Assembly: GCA_947169885.1 (NCBI GenBank)
Contig: CAMVRM010000016.1
Location: forward strand, 1 to 56,114
DNA length: 56,114 nt
Direction: 5' to 3'
From: an uncultured Ruminococcus sp.
Lineage (GTDB): Bacteria > Bacillota > Clostridia > Oscillospirales > Ruminococcaceae
The notes under the pieces were generated by a model. It was not told where the DNA came from. It made no database searches and worked only from the letters and a program-made list of their open reading frames with translations. A program made the translations under genes and the position numbers. Below are positions 1 to 7,721 of this stretch, in pieces; position 1 is the stretch's first letter, and each line of letters begins with the position of its first letter.

Positions 1-6
1 AGTAAT

Positions 7-49
7 AACAGCCTGCGCCGCTCACTGTTGTGCGAGAACGCAGGCTGTT
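7..49. terminator. Hairpin terminator after the serine recombinase gene
   Basis: A perfect 11-bp inverted repeat (7-17 with 39-49) with a 21-nt loop lies just beyond the recombinase stop codon at 55. The plus strand reads a T-run after the stem, the minus strand a weaker AT-rich tail, so it may stop transcription from either side. Confidence 0.6.
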
Positions 50-54
50 TTCAT

Positions 55-1692
55 TCACTTTTCCACAGCAGCATTGACCTCTAATCCACCCTTAAAAATG
101 ATCTGTATCTCGGTCTTTGAAAACACCCTCACGCACTCAATGACCTTCCTGACTGCTACTTCGTCGTATTCGGTCTTGAATTTATCAAACTGCCCGATCT
201 CCTCGACTGCCGACATTATTGAGTAACGTACTTCGTCACGCTTGGCTGTCTGTCCTTTCATAGCTTCAAGCTGTGTTTTCAGGTAGCTTTCCTCATCGTT
301 CAGCGCTTCAAACTCCTTGTCGAGAGAATTCTCCCCGACCGAACCGCTTGTGACAAGATGTATCAGATCGTCGCGGGCTTTGTCTATCTCGGCAAGTCGG
401 TTTTCTATCCTAACGCGCTCGGTGTTGTTCTTATCCTCATCGTTCAGAACAATCGAGATATTATTCTCCATACTTTGCAGAAACGCCGTATTATGCAGAT
501 ATGTTGCGTTCATAGCTTCTATTATCGCTTGGTGCAGGTGTTCCTCGTTGAGCGACGGCGAATGTTTACAGTATCTCTTGCCGTGATCTATTCGATTGAT
601 ACATCTCCAAACGGGCAGCTTTTTCCCGTGAGAGTTCCAGACCATGCGGCGGTATGGTGTGCCGCACTCGCCGCAGATCATAATATCGGTCAGAGCGTAC
701 TTGCTTGCATACCGTCCCTGAGAGGTCACGGCTTTGTCACTACGCTGTTTTATTGTGGCTCGTCTTGTAAGTTCCTGCTGGGTGCGGTTGTAGGTGTCGC
801 GGTCGATTATAGCAGGGTGACAGTCGTGCAGTATGTACTTGTTTTTCTCGCCGTTGTTCTTAACCCGCTTGTGAGTAATGCAGTCAATGGTGTAGCTCTT
901 TTGCAGTATAGCGTCCCCGGCGTACTTTTCGTTTTTGAGGATATAGTTCACATTACTGCGGTTCCATGTGGTGCAGCCGCTTCTTCGGGCAGCGCCCTCT
1001 TCCTGCATTATGTCGGCTATCCTCTGCATACTCAGCCCGTCGAGGAACATTCGGTAAATGCGGCGAACTATCTCGGCTTCTTCCTCGATGATGTAAGGCT
1101 TGCCGTCCTCGCCCATGCGGTATCCGAGGGTCTTGTCCATGACATATTTGACCTTACCCTCTCTGAAAGACTTCTCGATACCCCATGACACATTCTTGCT
1201 TATGGATTCGGATTCAGCCTGAGCGAATGAGCCGTAAAGCGATATTATAAACTCGCTGTTCATCGCAAGTGTATTTATGTTCTCCTTTTCAAAGATAACA
1301 CCGACACCCAGCAGCCGAAGTTCCCGGATATATTCAAGACAGTCCACGGTATTTCTTGCAAAACGGCTTATCGACTTGCAAAGCACAAGGTCTATCTTCT
1401 TCTGCCTGCACCTGCGTATCATTTTGTTGAACTCCTTGCGGTTCTTGGTCTGTGTACCGCTTATGCCCTCATCGGCATAAATTCCTGCCATAGACCATTC
1501 AGGATTGGAGTTTATGAGATTGGTGTAGTAGTCTATCTGAACCTTATAGCTGTTCGCCTGCTCCTCATGATCGGTACTTACTCTACAATAAGCAGCAACT
1601 CTTGTTTGCCTGTACTTTGCCTGTTTCAACTTCTCCGAGGACATTGCAGGAATTATCTTGACGTTTGAAGCCGCTTCTATCGGTCTTGACAT
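55..1692 (-). CDS. Large serine recombinase (site-specific integrase/excisionase)
   Basis: This 545-residue protein is a DNA strand-transferase of the large serine recombinase family, which moves integrative elements. The N-terminal resolvase domain (about residues 30-180) has the nucleophile in YCRVSTD (Ser39) and the downstream SRFARN motif. A recombinase DNA-binding domain follows (about 190-290). A zinc ribbon starts with CGECG and ends at WRC...YC (about 340-375). The C-terminal coiled coil and a beta-rich FKGG tail complete the normal family layout. Start: ATG 1692 is preceded by a strong AGGAGGGAG site inside the end of the upstream recombinase remnant, a 16-bp overlap typical of recombinase gene pairs. 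It is intact and probably still active. Its element partner to the left is outside the window. Confidence 0.95.
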   Translation of the reverse strand: MSRPIEAASNVKIIPAMSSEKLKQAKYRQTRVAAYCRVSTDHEEQANSYKVQIDYYTNLINSNPEWSMAGIYADEGISGTQTKNRKEFNKMIRRCRQKKIDLVLCKSISRFARNTVDCLEYIRELRLLGVGVIFEKENINTLAMNSEFIISLYGSFAQAESESISKNVSWGIEKSFREGKVKYVMDKTLGYRMGEDGKPYIIEEEAEIVRRIYRMFLDGLSMQRIADIMQEEGAARRSGCTTWNRSNVNYILKNEKYAGDAILQKSYTIDCITHKRVKNNGEKNKYILHDCHPAIIDRDTYNRTQQELTRRATIKQRSDKAVTSQGRYASKYALTDIMICGECGTPYRRMVWNSHGKKLPVWRCINRIDHGKRYCKHSPSLNEEHLHQAIIEAMNATYLHNTAFLQSMENNISIVLNDEDKNNTERVRIENRLAEIDKARDDLIHLVTSGSVGENSLDKEFEALNDEESYLKTQLEAMKGQTAKRDEVRYSIMSAVEEIGQFDKFKTEYDEVAVRKVIECVRVFSKTEIQIIFKGGLEVNAAVEK

Positions 1693-2150
1693 ATTTCTCC
1701 CTCCTTTGCCGCTATTTTTCTGCCGTTTTTGAAAGTAACGGTTATCACTTTGTTTTTATCAAATGTTATCTTCTCAACAGTCTTTGTGAGCATTTGCTTG
1801 TTGATCTCTTCCGAGGGCGTAAAGCCTTGAATAATATGCACAAGTTCCTCTGTTATATAAGGTATGCGATTATAAGTGCAGCAGTTGTACTTCGCTGTTG
1901 CTAATTCATACACTTTGGCTTTGACCCGCTCATGATCTATCGGGACAGCCGCAAACAGTTCTTTCAATTCGGCTTCTATCGCTGCCACTTTATCATCGGG
2001 AACATATTCTGTCAGCGGCTCGCCCGTGTCAAGCATTTCGGGAGTTTCAATGACAGCGTTCAGAACTTCAAGTACCGAAGCTGTGAAATCAACATCTGTT
2101 ATTCTCGGCTTGGAATTTATACAGCCCTTTTTGGTACAGCGCCAACGCAG
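1677..2150 (-). pseudogene. 3' remnant of a second serine recombinase
   Basis: Only the C-terminal part remains. From about 2145 down, the minus-strand frame reads a zinc-ribbon half (RWRCTKKGC), then PRITDVDF, a helical segment and the closing VTFKNGRKI strand typical of the ends of serine recombinases. The stop is at 1677. No ribosome site or start codon suits it; the first ATG in frame (2036) lies in the middle of the domain. The frame breaks upstream at a TGA (about 2176), in sequence that belongs to the neighbouring AWFT-protein gene. The resolvase and catalytic domains are therefore missing, and this is a deletion remnant rather than a small gene. That the two recombinases once formed a pair is inferred from their overlap. 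Confidence 0.75.
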
Positions 2151-2647
2151 CTCTCCTGTAATTCCGGTTCATGTGTCAGGCTGTTTTCAACGTACTCAAA
2201 AGCCCTTATTTCAAATACGCAGTCAAGCGTGATAGAGGCATCTTCTTTAGGCTTTATGCAGAACTCCAGACTGCCGAAGTCACCCGGTTTAAGTCCCGGT
2301 TCAGATTCGTCTTCGTCTATTGCTGCTGAGTCATTATTAAAATTATGAGCGGCAGTGACCTGCCAAATCGCAGCATCGTCCTGAAAGTCCTCATAAATAC
2401 TTTTGTAGAACCCATCACTTGATTTGGTCTTGATCTCAAACGGCATATCATCTGCTGTCATTTGCATATCTTCGCCGCCAACTTCACGACTGCTTGTAAA
2501 CCATGCGATCGAAGAAAATATAAACAGTATAACGCTGAGAACAAGCATAGTGCCTATCTTGATAAGAGCTGCTTTTTGCATTTTCTTACGCTCTAATATT
2601 TTCTCAGAGGCAGACTTTGCAAGATTTATATTATTCTTTTCTTTCAT
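2117..2647 (-). pseudogene. Truncated membrane-anchored AWFT-motif protein
   Basis: The N-terminus has a basic stretch, a single hydrophobic helix (about residues 30-52) and the motif AWFTSSREVGG...MQMTADD. The same AWFT-SREV-QMTA signature begins the mature part of the next gene, so the two are paralogues. This signal type resembles the TasA/CalY (SipW-dependent) class of secreted fibre proteins, though the match is by motif only. Start: ATG 2647 follows GGAGGTGGAG with good spacing; the longer reading frame to 2683 lacks a ribosome site. After an acidic stretch and a beta-rich LDCVFEIRAFEY segment, the frame runs into recombinase-remnant DNA and stops at once. The native C-terminus has therefore been lost, with the junction at about 2140-2165. 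Confidence 0.65.
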
Positions 2648-2688
2648 CTGCTCCACCTCCAAATTTGAACTACACTTATTCACTATAT

Positions 2689-2717
2689 ATTATACCATAA
2701 AGTTCTCAAAAATGCAA
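2689..2717 (-). promoter_or_regulatory. Sigma-A promoter of the truncated AWFT gene
   Basis: On the minus strand, TTGCAT (2712-2717) and TATAAT (2689-2694) are separated by 17 bp, about 40 bp upstream of the start at 2647. Confidence 0.7.
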
Positions 2718-2782
2718 TAGTTTTTTTACCTTTTTCACATTATTTCACGGAAATTTCGGCATAATTTATCGCCGCCTGTCCG

Positions 2783-2814
2783 ATAAAAAGAACCCCCTCG
2801 TGGGGGAGGGGGTT
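2783..2814 (-). terminator. Terminator of the AWFT-motif secreted protein gene
   Basis: A 9-bp G/C-rich stem (2791-2799 with 2806-2814) with a 6-nt loop is followed on the minus strand by CTTTTTA. It lies 37 bp after the stop at 2851. Confidence 0.75.
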
Positions 2815-2850
2815 GGGGTTGTTTGGGTGTGGGGGTGTATTGTGGGGTGA

Positions 2851-4422
2851 TCAGCCGCCAGTAGTCTCGCTACCGCCAGTAGTAGTTGAGTCAGCAACAG
2901 TTACAGTCTGAGCAGCAGTAAATGTGCTCTTCGTTGTGCCCATTGCTTCGAGCTTTGCAGCTATATCATCGGAATTTGTAACGTTCGTGCCATTAAATGT
3001 GTAAGTTTTGCCTTCCAGAGTATGGAACGTACCATCAATCAGATCCCACTTAGGAGTTGCGTTAGAATGATACTCGAATACAAGCACGTCATTAGTTGTA
3101 TTGTTAACCGTTACAGTAACCTGCTGACCGTCCTTAAGTGAGTTTTCTGCATCATCTGCTGCTTTCTTGCCAGTACGATCAATCGAAGATTCAGGATATG
3201 TCTTGGGAGTAGCCGTGGCAGATAGTGCCTCCTTCGAGAATTTCAAGCTAATATTAAAGTTCTGACCAGCGTTCTGATTCCAGCAGTTCGGGTCTTCACC
3301 CTCAAGCCATACACGGATAATTGCCTTTGTCGGAGTGCCATAAGAGTTGTTAGTGCCGGCGGGGACTTTAATAAGACCAGCGCCTTCATACTCAGTAGCA
3401 TCGGTATATGTTGCAGCTTTAGTATCCGCATTTACTGCGTTTACAGCATCACCAGATGCATTGGTAGTGTACATGAAATCAACAATCGACTTGTTTTCAG
3501 TAAGAGCATCCTGTCTGATTCTAAGAAGATTAGATGTAGCAGCAGGAGTGGCATCAATTGCCGGTGTGGTATTGTACAGTATAACGGCTCTTGCTGCTAA
3601 ATAAAGATCATCATCATCTTTTGCAGCATTAGTTGTTACATACGCATCAACAGAAAGACTAATATCTTCCTTAGCAGATGATCTGAACCATACAGGAATA
3701 TCTACATAGTATCCGTCATCGTTGGTATCATACCATTCTTCGGCTGTGGAATAATTATTCCCATCAGCTTTTGATGTTGTGCCGTCATTCCACTTATCCG
3801 ATGCACGTGTGGTATTATTAATAGCATGGAGCGTTGTCATTGCAGAGTCGCTATTTCCACCAGATTTAAAAGTTTTATCCGCAGTGTCCCATGCGAATGC
3901 TGTGTTTATGTTAGCAGCCTGATAATAAGCCGCACCAGCCTTAAGAGACTTACCTACACCAGCAGCATCAGGTGTGAAGAAAATGTTTTCACCAGTAGTT
4001 GATGATGCAGGAATGATCTTGCCGAGACGATAGTACTCACTAATATCAGCAGAGCTTCCCCAGTCCAGCATACTGATAGCATCAGTTCCAGTCAAAGGAG
4101 CCTTAACATTACCGTTATCAGCATTATCACCACTAGCCTTTTCCAAAATGCCCTCATTATCTGTTAATCCAGTATGATCCTTAGCTGTTGCCTGAGTAAC
4201 ATTAGTTGTTCCACCAGCAACATACTGGAGATGTCCCAACGAAATCTGAATATCTTCAGGAACTGTCGCAGTCATCTGAATATTCTTAACCTCAACCTCA
4301 CGGCTCATGGTGAACCATGCAAAAGTCGATGTGCCGAGCATTGCTGCCGAGATCAGGAGCGAACCGGCGGCGGGTATCAATTTCTTCGCAGGGGAAGAAT
4401 TCTTTTTAATATTTGCTTTCAT
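2851..4422 (-). CDS. Secreted AWFT-motif protein, TasA/CalY-like signal
   Basis: This 523-residue protein has a basic N-terminus, a hydrophobic signal (residues 15-35) and the cleavage-proximal motif STFAWFTMSREV followed by IQMTATVPEDIQISLG. The signature recalls SipW-dependent exported proteins such as TasA, which build extracellular fibres. The rest is rich in Ala, Thr, Asp and Asn, predicted beta-rich, with repeated short acidic segments and a Gly/Thr tail ending TTGGSETTGG. No sortase motif, enzyme motif or cohesin/dockerin domain is visible. Start: ATG 4422 has AAAGGA at suitable spacing; ATG 4428 lies too close to it. A consensus promoter and a strong terminator make it a single-gene unit. 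The exact role is unknown; a surface fibre or appendage subunit is inferred. Confidence 0.7.
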   Translation of the reverse strand: MKANIKKNSSPAKKLIPAAGSLLISAAMLGTSTFAWFTMSREVEVKNIQMTATVPEDIQISLGHLQYVAGGTTNVTQATAKDHTGLTDNEGILEKASGDNADNGNVKAPLTGTDAISMLDWGSSADISEYYRLGKIIPASSTTGENIFFTPDAAGVGKSLKAGAAYYQAANINTAFAWDTADKTFKSGGNSDSAMTTLHAINNTTRASDKWNDGTTSKADGNNYSTAEEWYDTNDDGYYVDIPVWFRSSAKEDISLSVDAYVTTNAAKDDDDLYLAARAVILYNTTPAIDATPAATSNLLRIRQDALTENKSIVDFMYTTNASGDAVNAVNADTKAATYTDATEYEGAGLIKVPAGTNNSYGTPTKAIIRVWLEGEDPNCWNQNAGQNFNISLKFSKEALSATATPKTYPESSIDRTGKKAADDAENSLKDGQQVTVTVNNTTNDVLVFEYHSNATPKWDLIDGTFHTLEGKTYTFNGTNVTNSDDIAAKLEAMGTTKSTFTAAQTVTVADSTTTGGSETTGG

Positions 4423-4525
4423 AATCATTTTCCTTTCTCATATTGGATTTTGGCTTTTCGGTGAGCCAACCACCTTTCATAAATCCCGTTTAAAATAAAT
4501 GTAAAGAATATTTATCTTGATTATT

Positions 4526-4554
4526 ATTATATATTATTTTGTTCTCTTTGTCAA
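4526..4554 (-). promoter_or_regulatory. Consensus sigma-A promoter of the secreted AWFT gene
   Basis: TTGACA (4549-4554) and TATAAT (4526-4531) on the minus strand with exactly 17 bp between. The leader is about 95 nt. The surrounding 4430-5026 is very AT-rich and holds only this promoter, the divergent one at 4961 and no gene. Confidence 0.85.
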
Positions 4555-4960
4555 GTCTTTTGTGATTTGTTCATATTTTTAACTTCAAAATCAGTTAAAT
4601 GCACAAGCAAAGTATATTTTTGTATGTTAAAATGACTAATAATTTCTAAATTTCATCGTTCGATTGAACAAAAATGCACATTATTCCGGCACTTTTTTGA
4701 CCTGTTTCCGATTTGATGTTCATGCTTGTTTAAATCAAACAATTTATTTTTCATTCATAAAACGTTTTCGTAAGCGCTTTTCGGGCTTTTTACGCAAAAA
4801 ATCTGTTCGGTAAAGCTTACAAACTTTAAACTATGGTTTTGTTGAAACTTCCGAAAATTTTAAATTTCTTTATTATACATGGTGACATTTTTATTTTGAA
4901 TATGACGAGCAATTACAACTGTTCTGTTTTGTTATGTATTGTAAAAATTTTTTGGCAGTA

Positions 4961-4989
4961 TTGTAATTTAAAGCAAAATATGTTATAAT
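4961..4989 (+). promoter_or_regulatory. Sigma-A promoter of the DUF4317 gene
   Basis: TTGTAA (4961-4966), 17 bp, TATAAT (4984-4989), about 30 bp before the ribosome site GGAAAGG. Confidence 0.75.
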
Positions 4990-5026
4990 CGTTATATATT
5001 GACTTATTAAGGAAAGGGTGCATATC

Positions 5027-6145
5027 ATGAATAAAAAGGAAATAGCCGAGATAAAAAAGAACTTTAACGATCAGAGCAATTTCTTCACGATCGGCAAGGT
5101 GCTGAGGGCGTTTATCGACTCGGAAAAGAACATCGTTTACAAGGACACTACGCTTTACAACCTGCTTGACAGCGAAGAAGCGGAACTTATCATGGAGATA
5201 CTCAAAAAAACGCTGTCGGGAACGCTCGGCAAGAACCTGCGTGAATATGCTTTCCCGAACGAGCAGTACGAGGAGGACGGGGCGCAGAAGCATCTTTACA
5301 CGGTGCTGAACTCGAAGCTTGCGGACGATGAAACGATCGAAGCTTTTCTGACACGCATTGCCGAGAAGATAGAATACGTGGGGACTTTTGCCGTATTTTC
5401 GGCGCACTGCACTTATTCGGTGCTGAAAAAGACGAAAATGGACGAGATAGACGAGGACAGCGGTTCGATCGACTACAACTTTATCTTAACGGCGATCTGT
5501 CCTGTTGAGCTGAGGTTTGACGGGCTGATATTCAGTGACGAGAGCAAAAAGATCGAGAAAAAGACCACCTGTGACCGCATTGTGGAAGCGCCGACTGACG
5601 GTTTCCTCTATCCCGTATTTTCGGACAGAATGCCCGATGTCAATGCTGTTATGTGCTACTCGAAGAATTTCAAGAAGCCGAACATTTCGGTCATCGAGGA
5701 ATACATGGGGTGCGAGTTCGTGATGACTGCGCCGACCGAGAAAGAGACTTTTCAGAAGATACTCACGAATGTTGTGGGAGAGGAACTTGACTACGATCTC
5801 ATCACGACTGTGAACGAGAAGATAGCGGATTTTGTTGATTCGTCAACGCACGAGACAGAGCCTGCGAAAGTTGATGCGGCGAAGCTGAATTCGATACTTT
5901 GGGACTGCGGCATTCCGCAGGAGAAGTTGGAGAACATACCGAAAGTATTTGAGACAGCGACAGACAACAAGCCGTTGACGGCGGCGAACCTTGTTGACAG
6001 AAAGACGGTAGTTTCGTCCGAGGGGATAACGGTGAACATTGGCAAAGACAGTGTTGACAAAGTAAAGACGCAGGAGATAGGCGGCAGAAAGTGTCTTGTG
6101 ATAGCGCTTGACGAAAGCGTATCGGTAAATGGTTTGAACATTTGA
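5027..6145 (+). CDS. DUF4317 family protein
   Basis: This 372-residue soluble protein resembles the DUF4317 family, widespread in Clostridia and of unknown function. It has a conserved N-terminal MNKKEIAEIKKNF segment, a helix-rich first half, a central beta-rich part (ILTAICPVELRF, GFLYPVFSD) and a C-terminal domain ending in KCLVIALDESVSVNGL. No catalytic motif, signal peptide or membrane segment can be seen. Start: ATG 5027 is 8-9 nt after GGAAAGG; the upstream GTG at 5018 lies within the ribosome site. It stands alone, with its own promoter and the structured repeat at 6193 downstream. The family call is from recalled sequence character, so moderate confidence. Confidence 0.75.
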   Translation: MNKKEIAEIKKNFNDQSNFFTIGKVLRAFIDSEKNIVYKDTTLYNLLDSEEAELIMEILKKTLSGTLGKNLREYAFPNEQYEEDGAQKHLYTVLNSKLADDETIEAFLTRIAEKIEYVGTFAVFSAHCTYSVLKKTKMDEIDEDSGSIDYNFILTAICPVELRFDGLIFSDESKKIEKKTTCDRIVEAPTDGFLYPVFSDRMPDVNAVMCYSKNFKKPNISVIEEYMGCEFVMTAPTEKETFQKILTNVVGEELDYDLITTVNEKIADFVDSSTHETEPAKVDAAKLNSILWDCGIPQEKLENIPKVFETATDNKPLTAANLVDRKTVVSSEGITVNIGKDSVDKVKTQEIGGRKCLVIALDESVSVNGLNI

Positions 6146-6192
6146 ATTATATAACAGACGAAAGATAAAAGTCAAAACAAATGAACCGTGAG

Positions 6193-6543
6193 CGCCAGAG
6201 ATCCAAAAGTTTTAGGAAAGGAAGTCCAGAGGGGATAACCCTTTTTCAAAAGGGTTTCCCCTTTGGTGGGAGTTTGAGGGCAAAGTCCTCATTCGCCCCT
6301 ATGGGGCGATAGAAAGAACAGTCAAAACAAAAATAAAGATAAAGCGTACAAACGTAAAGTCTATACCTAAAATCGGCATACCAAAAACACAGTAACAAAA
6401 GTACTCAAAATAAAAGCATACTACTAAATAGGGTAAAAGCACCAAAATGCCGATTTTATTTTTTCGGGACAGCGAAAGCGTTTCCCGAAAAAGAACCCCA
6501 AATGTCCAAAGGACATTACCCAAAATGTTCGCAAGAACATTCC
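6193..6543 (+). repeat. Dispersed hairpin-rich intergenic repeat, copy A
   Basis: About 350 bp of non-coding DNA closely matched, in the same orientation, at 10306-10640. In order it holds a nested hairpin (9-bp outer stem 6226-6234 with 6258-6266; 9-bp inner stem 6237-6245 with 6248-6256), a small TGAGG/CCTCA hairpin, CGCCCC-TAT-GGGGCG (6294-6308), a long-range pair of ATCGGCAT with ATGCCGAT, an 11-bp pair around the GGGACAGCG segment, and two mini-hairpins built on AATGTCC/GGACATT and AATGTTC/GAACATT. It ends about 57 bp before ybaK. The minus-strand reading frames across it are shadows. Confidence 0.85.
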
Positions 6544-6600
6544 AACGCACACCACAAAAAACAAAGAAACCACAAATAAAGCAAGGTGTAAAAAAAGACA

Positions 6601-7077
6601 ATGGCAAAGAAACAGCAGAAAACGAACGTCATGCGTGTGCTTGACGCTGCGAAGATAGAATATAAGGAACATACGTTCGAGGGAGAATACACGAACGGAG
6701 TGGAGATAGCCGAGATGCTGGGTCAGCCGCAGGAACGTGTGTTCAAGACCCTCGTTACGGTGGGGAAGTCGGGCAGGAACTTTGTGTTCATGGTGCCTGT
6801 CGCCGAGGAACTTGATCTGAAAAAAGCCGCAAAAGCAGTCGGCGAAAAGTCGATAGCGATGATAAAGTCAAAGGAACTTCTTCCGCTGACAGGCTATGTA
6901 CACGGCGGCTGTTCGCCTATCGGCATGAAAAAACAGTTCGAGACAGTCATTCACGAAACTGCTCCGAACTTCGATACGATCTTTTTCAGCGGAGGTCGTA
7001 TCGGCTTTCAGGTGGAACTCAGACCCGATGACTTGTTCGGGCTGATACCGATACGCACGGCGGATTTGATAGTGTGA
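6601..7077 (+). CDS. ybaK: Cys-tRNA(Pro)/Cys-tRNA(Cys) deacylase YbaK
   Basis: This 158-residue protein belongs to the YbaK/EbsC family, which hydrolyses Cys wrongly attached to tRNA-Pro (and tRNA-Cys), a trans-editing step of translation in the cytoplasm. Supporting features are the opening NVMRVLDAAKIEY, the FKTLVTVGK strand around the conserved lysine, FVFMVPVAEELDLKKAAKA, the GYVHGGCSPIGMKK loop that shapes the substrate pocket, and the closing FQVELRPDDL. The length is normal. Start: ATG 6601 fits the family N-terminus, but the ribosome site is weak (GCAAGGTG, about 11 nt upstream). The upstream region is repeat copy A, so the repeat may form part of its leader. Confidence 0.93.
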   Translation: MAKKQQKTNVMRVLDAAKIEYKEHTFEGEYTNGVEIAEMLGQPQERVFKTLVTVGKSGRNFVFMVPVAEELDLKKAAKAVGEKSIAMIKSKELLPLTGYVHGGCSPIGMKKQFETVIHETAPNFDTIFFSGGRIGFQVELRPDDLFGLIPIRTADLIV

Positions 7078-7105
7078 ATATTTATATATCAAGGAGAAAA
7101 TTTCA

Positions 7106-7645
7106 GTGTCCTCAATTATAATGCTTTTACTTTTCATTTTATTTTGGCTTGTCGCTGACGGATGGATAATATACAAGACTGCCAAAACCATAATAAGAAT
7201 GATAAATGGCAAAAGACTCCTGAATAAGGCACTCAAAAACGGCGAAGAAGTCATAAGATGCAACTATGCGGTATTTGACCGCAAAAACTACATAATACCA
7301 AGTCTGTTTAAGTTATACTTTATCTATATAACACTATCCTATATCAATAAATCACCCGAGACTTTCATATTGATACTCCCTACCGCTTTATGTATGGCGG
7401 TGCAGTTAATTATTCTTTTTCTCGCCTATTCGAGAGAAAAATACGCCTACCTCACAAACGACGGAGTGATATTTACCCTCGGATGCTTCAAGTTCACGGA
7501 ATGCCGCTTCACATGGGAGGGGTCAGCCGTTCCCGACAGACTGAACATTTACAGACCGAAAGCCAAAGTGCCGTATTCCGTGACCTTCGACCAGCAAGTC
7601 GAGCGTGCGCATGAAATAATCGACAACCATGTGCCTACATTCTAA
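7106..7645 (+). CDS. Small membrane protein of unknown function
   Basis: The 179-residue product has a hydrophobic N-terminal helix (about residues 3-26), a basic stretch, then two close hydrophobic helices (about 70-115). A soluble C-terminal part begins KYAYLTNDGVIF and ends with a helical segment. The layout, membrane helices followed by a short beta-rich domain, recalls bacterial PH-like membrane proteins, but no family is recognised. Start: GTG 7106 follows AAGGAG with 9-nt spacing. It begins 28 bp after ybaK and 76 bp before mgtE, all on the plus strand, so co-transcription is likely. Confidence 0.7.
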   Translation: MSSIIMLLLFILFWLVADGWIIYKTAKTIIRMINGKRLLNKALKNGEEVIRCNYAVFDRKNYIIPSLFKLYFIYITLSYINKSPETFILILPTALCMAVQLIILFLAYSREKYAYLTNDGVIFTLGCFKFTECRFTWEGSAVPDRLNIYRPKAKVPYSVTFDQQVERAHEIIDNHVPTF

Positions 7646-7721
7646 CTAATTAACAAACATTTTTTATCTATTCAGAAGGAGAATAGCTTATAGAATACTA
7701 ACACAAGAAGGTGCTTAAATT

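Noticed and set aside
358-1188. Plus-strand 276-residue reading frame opposite the serine recombinase
   Set aside because: It lies fully antisense to a gene with clear recombinase motifs and has no ribosome site or recognisable domain.
4913-5407. Minus-strand 164-residue reading frame opposite the DUF4317 gene
   Set aside because: Antisense to the gene and covers its promoter; no start signal.
6299-6672. Minus-strand hydrophobic reading frames over repeat copy A
   Set aside because: They run through the hairpins, have no ribosome site, and equivalent frames are not kept in copy B.
7646-7721. M-box (Mg2+) riboswitch before mgtE
   Set aside because: The 76-bp gap is too short and has no M-box features; only a small CTATTC/GAATAG pair is present.
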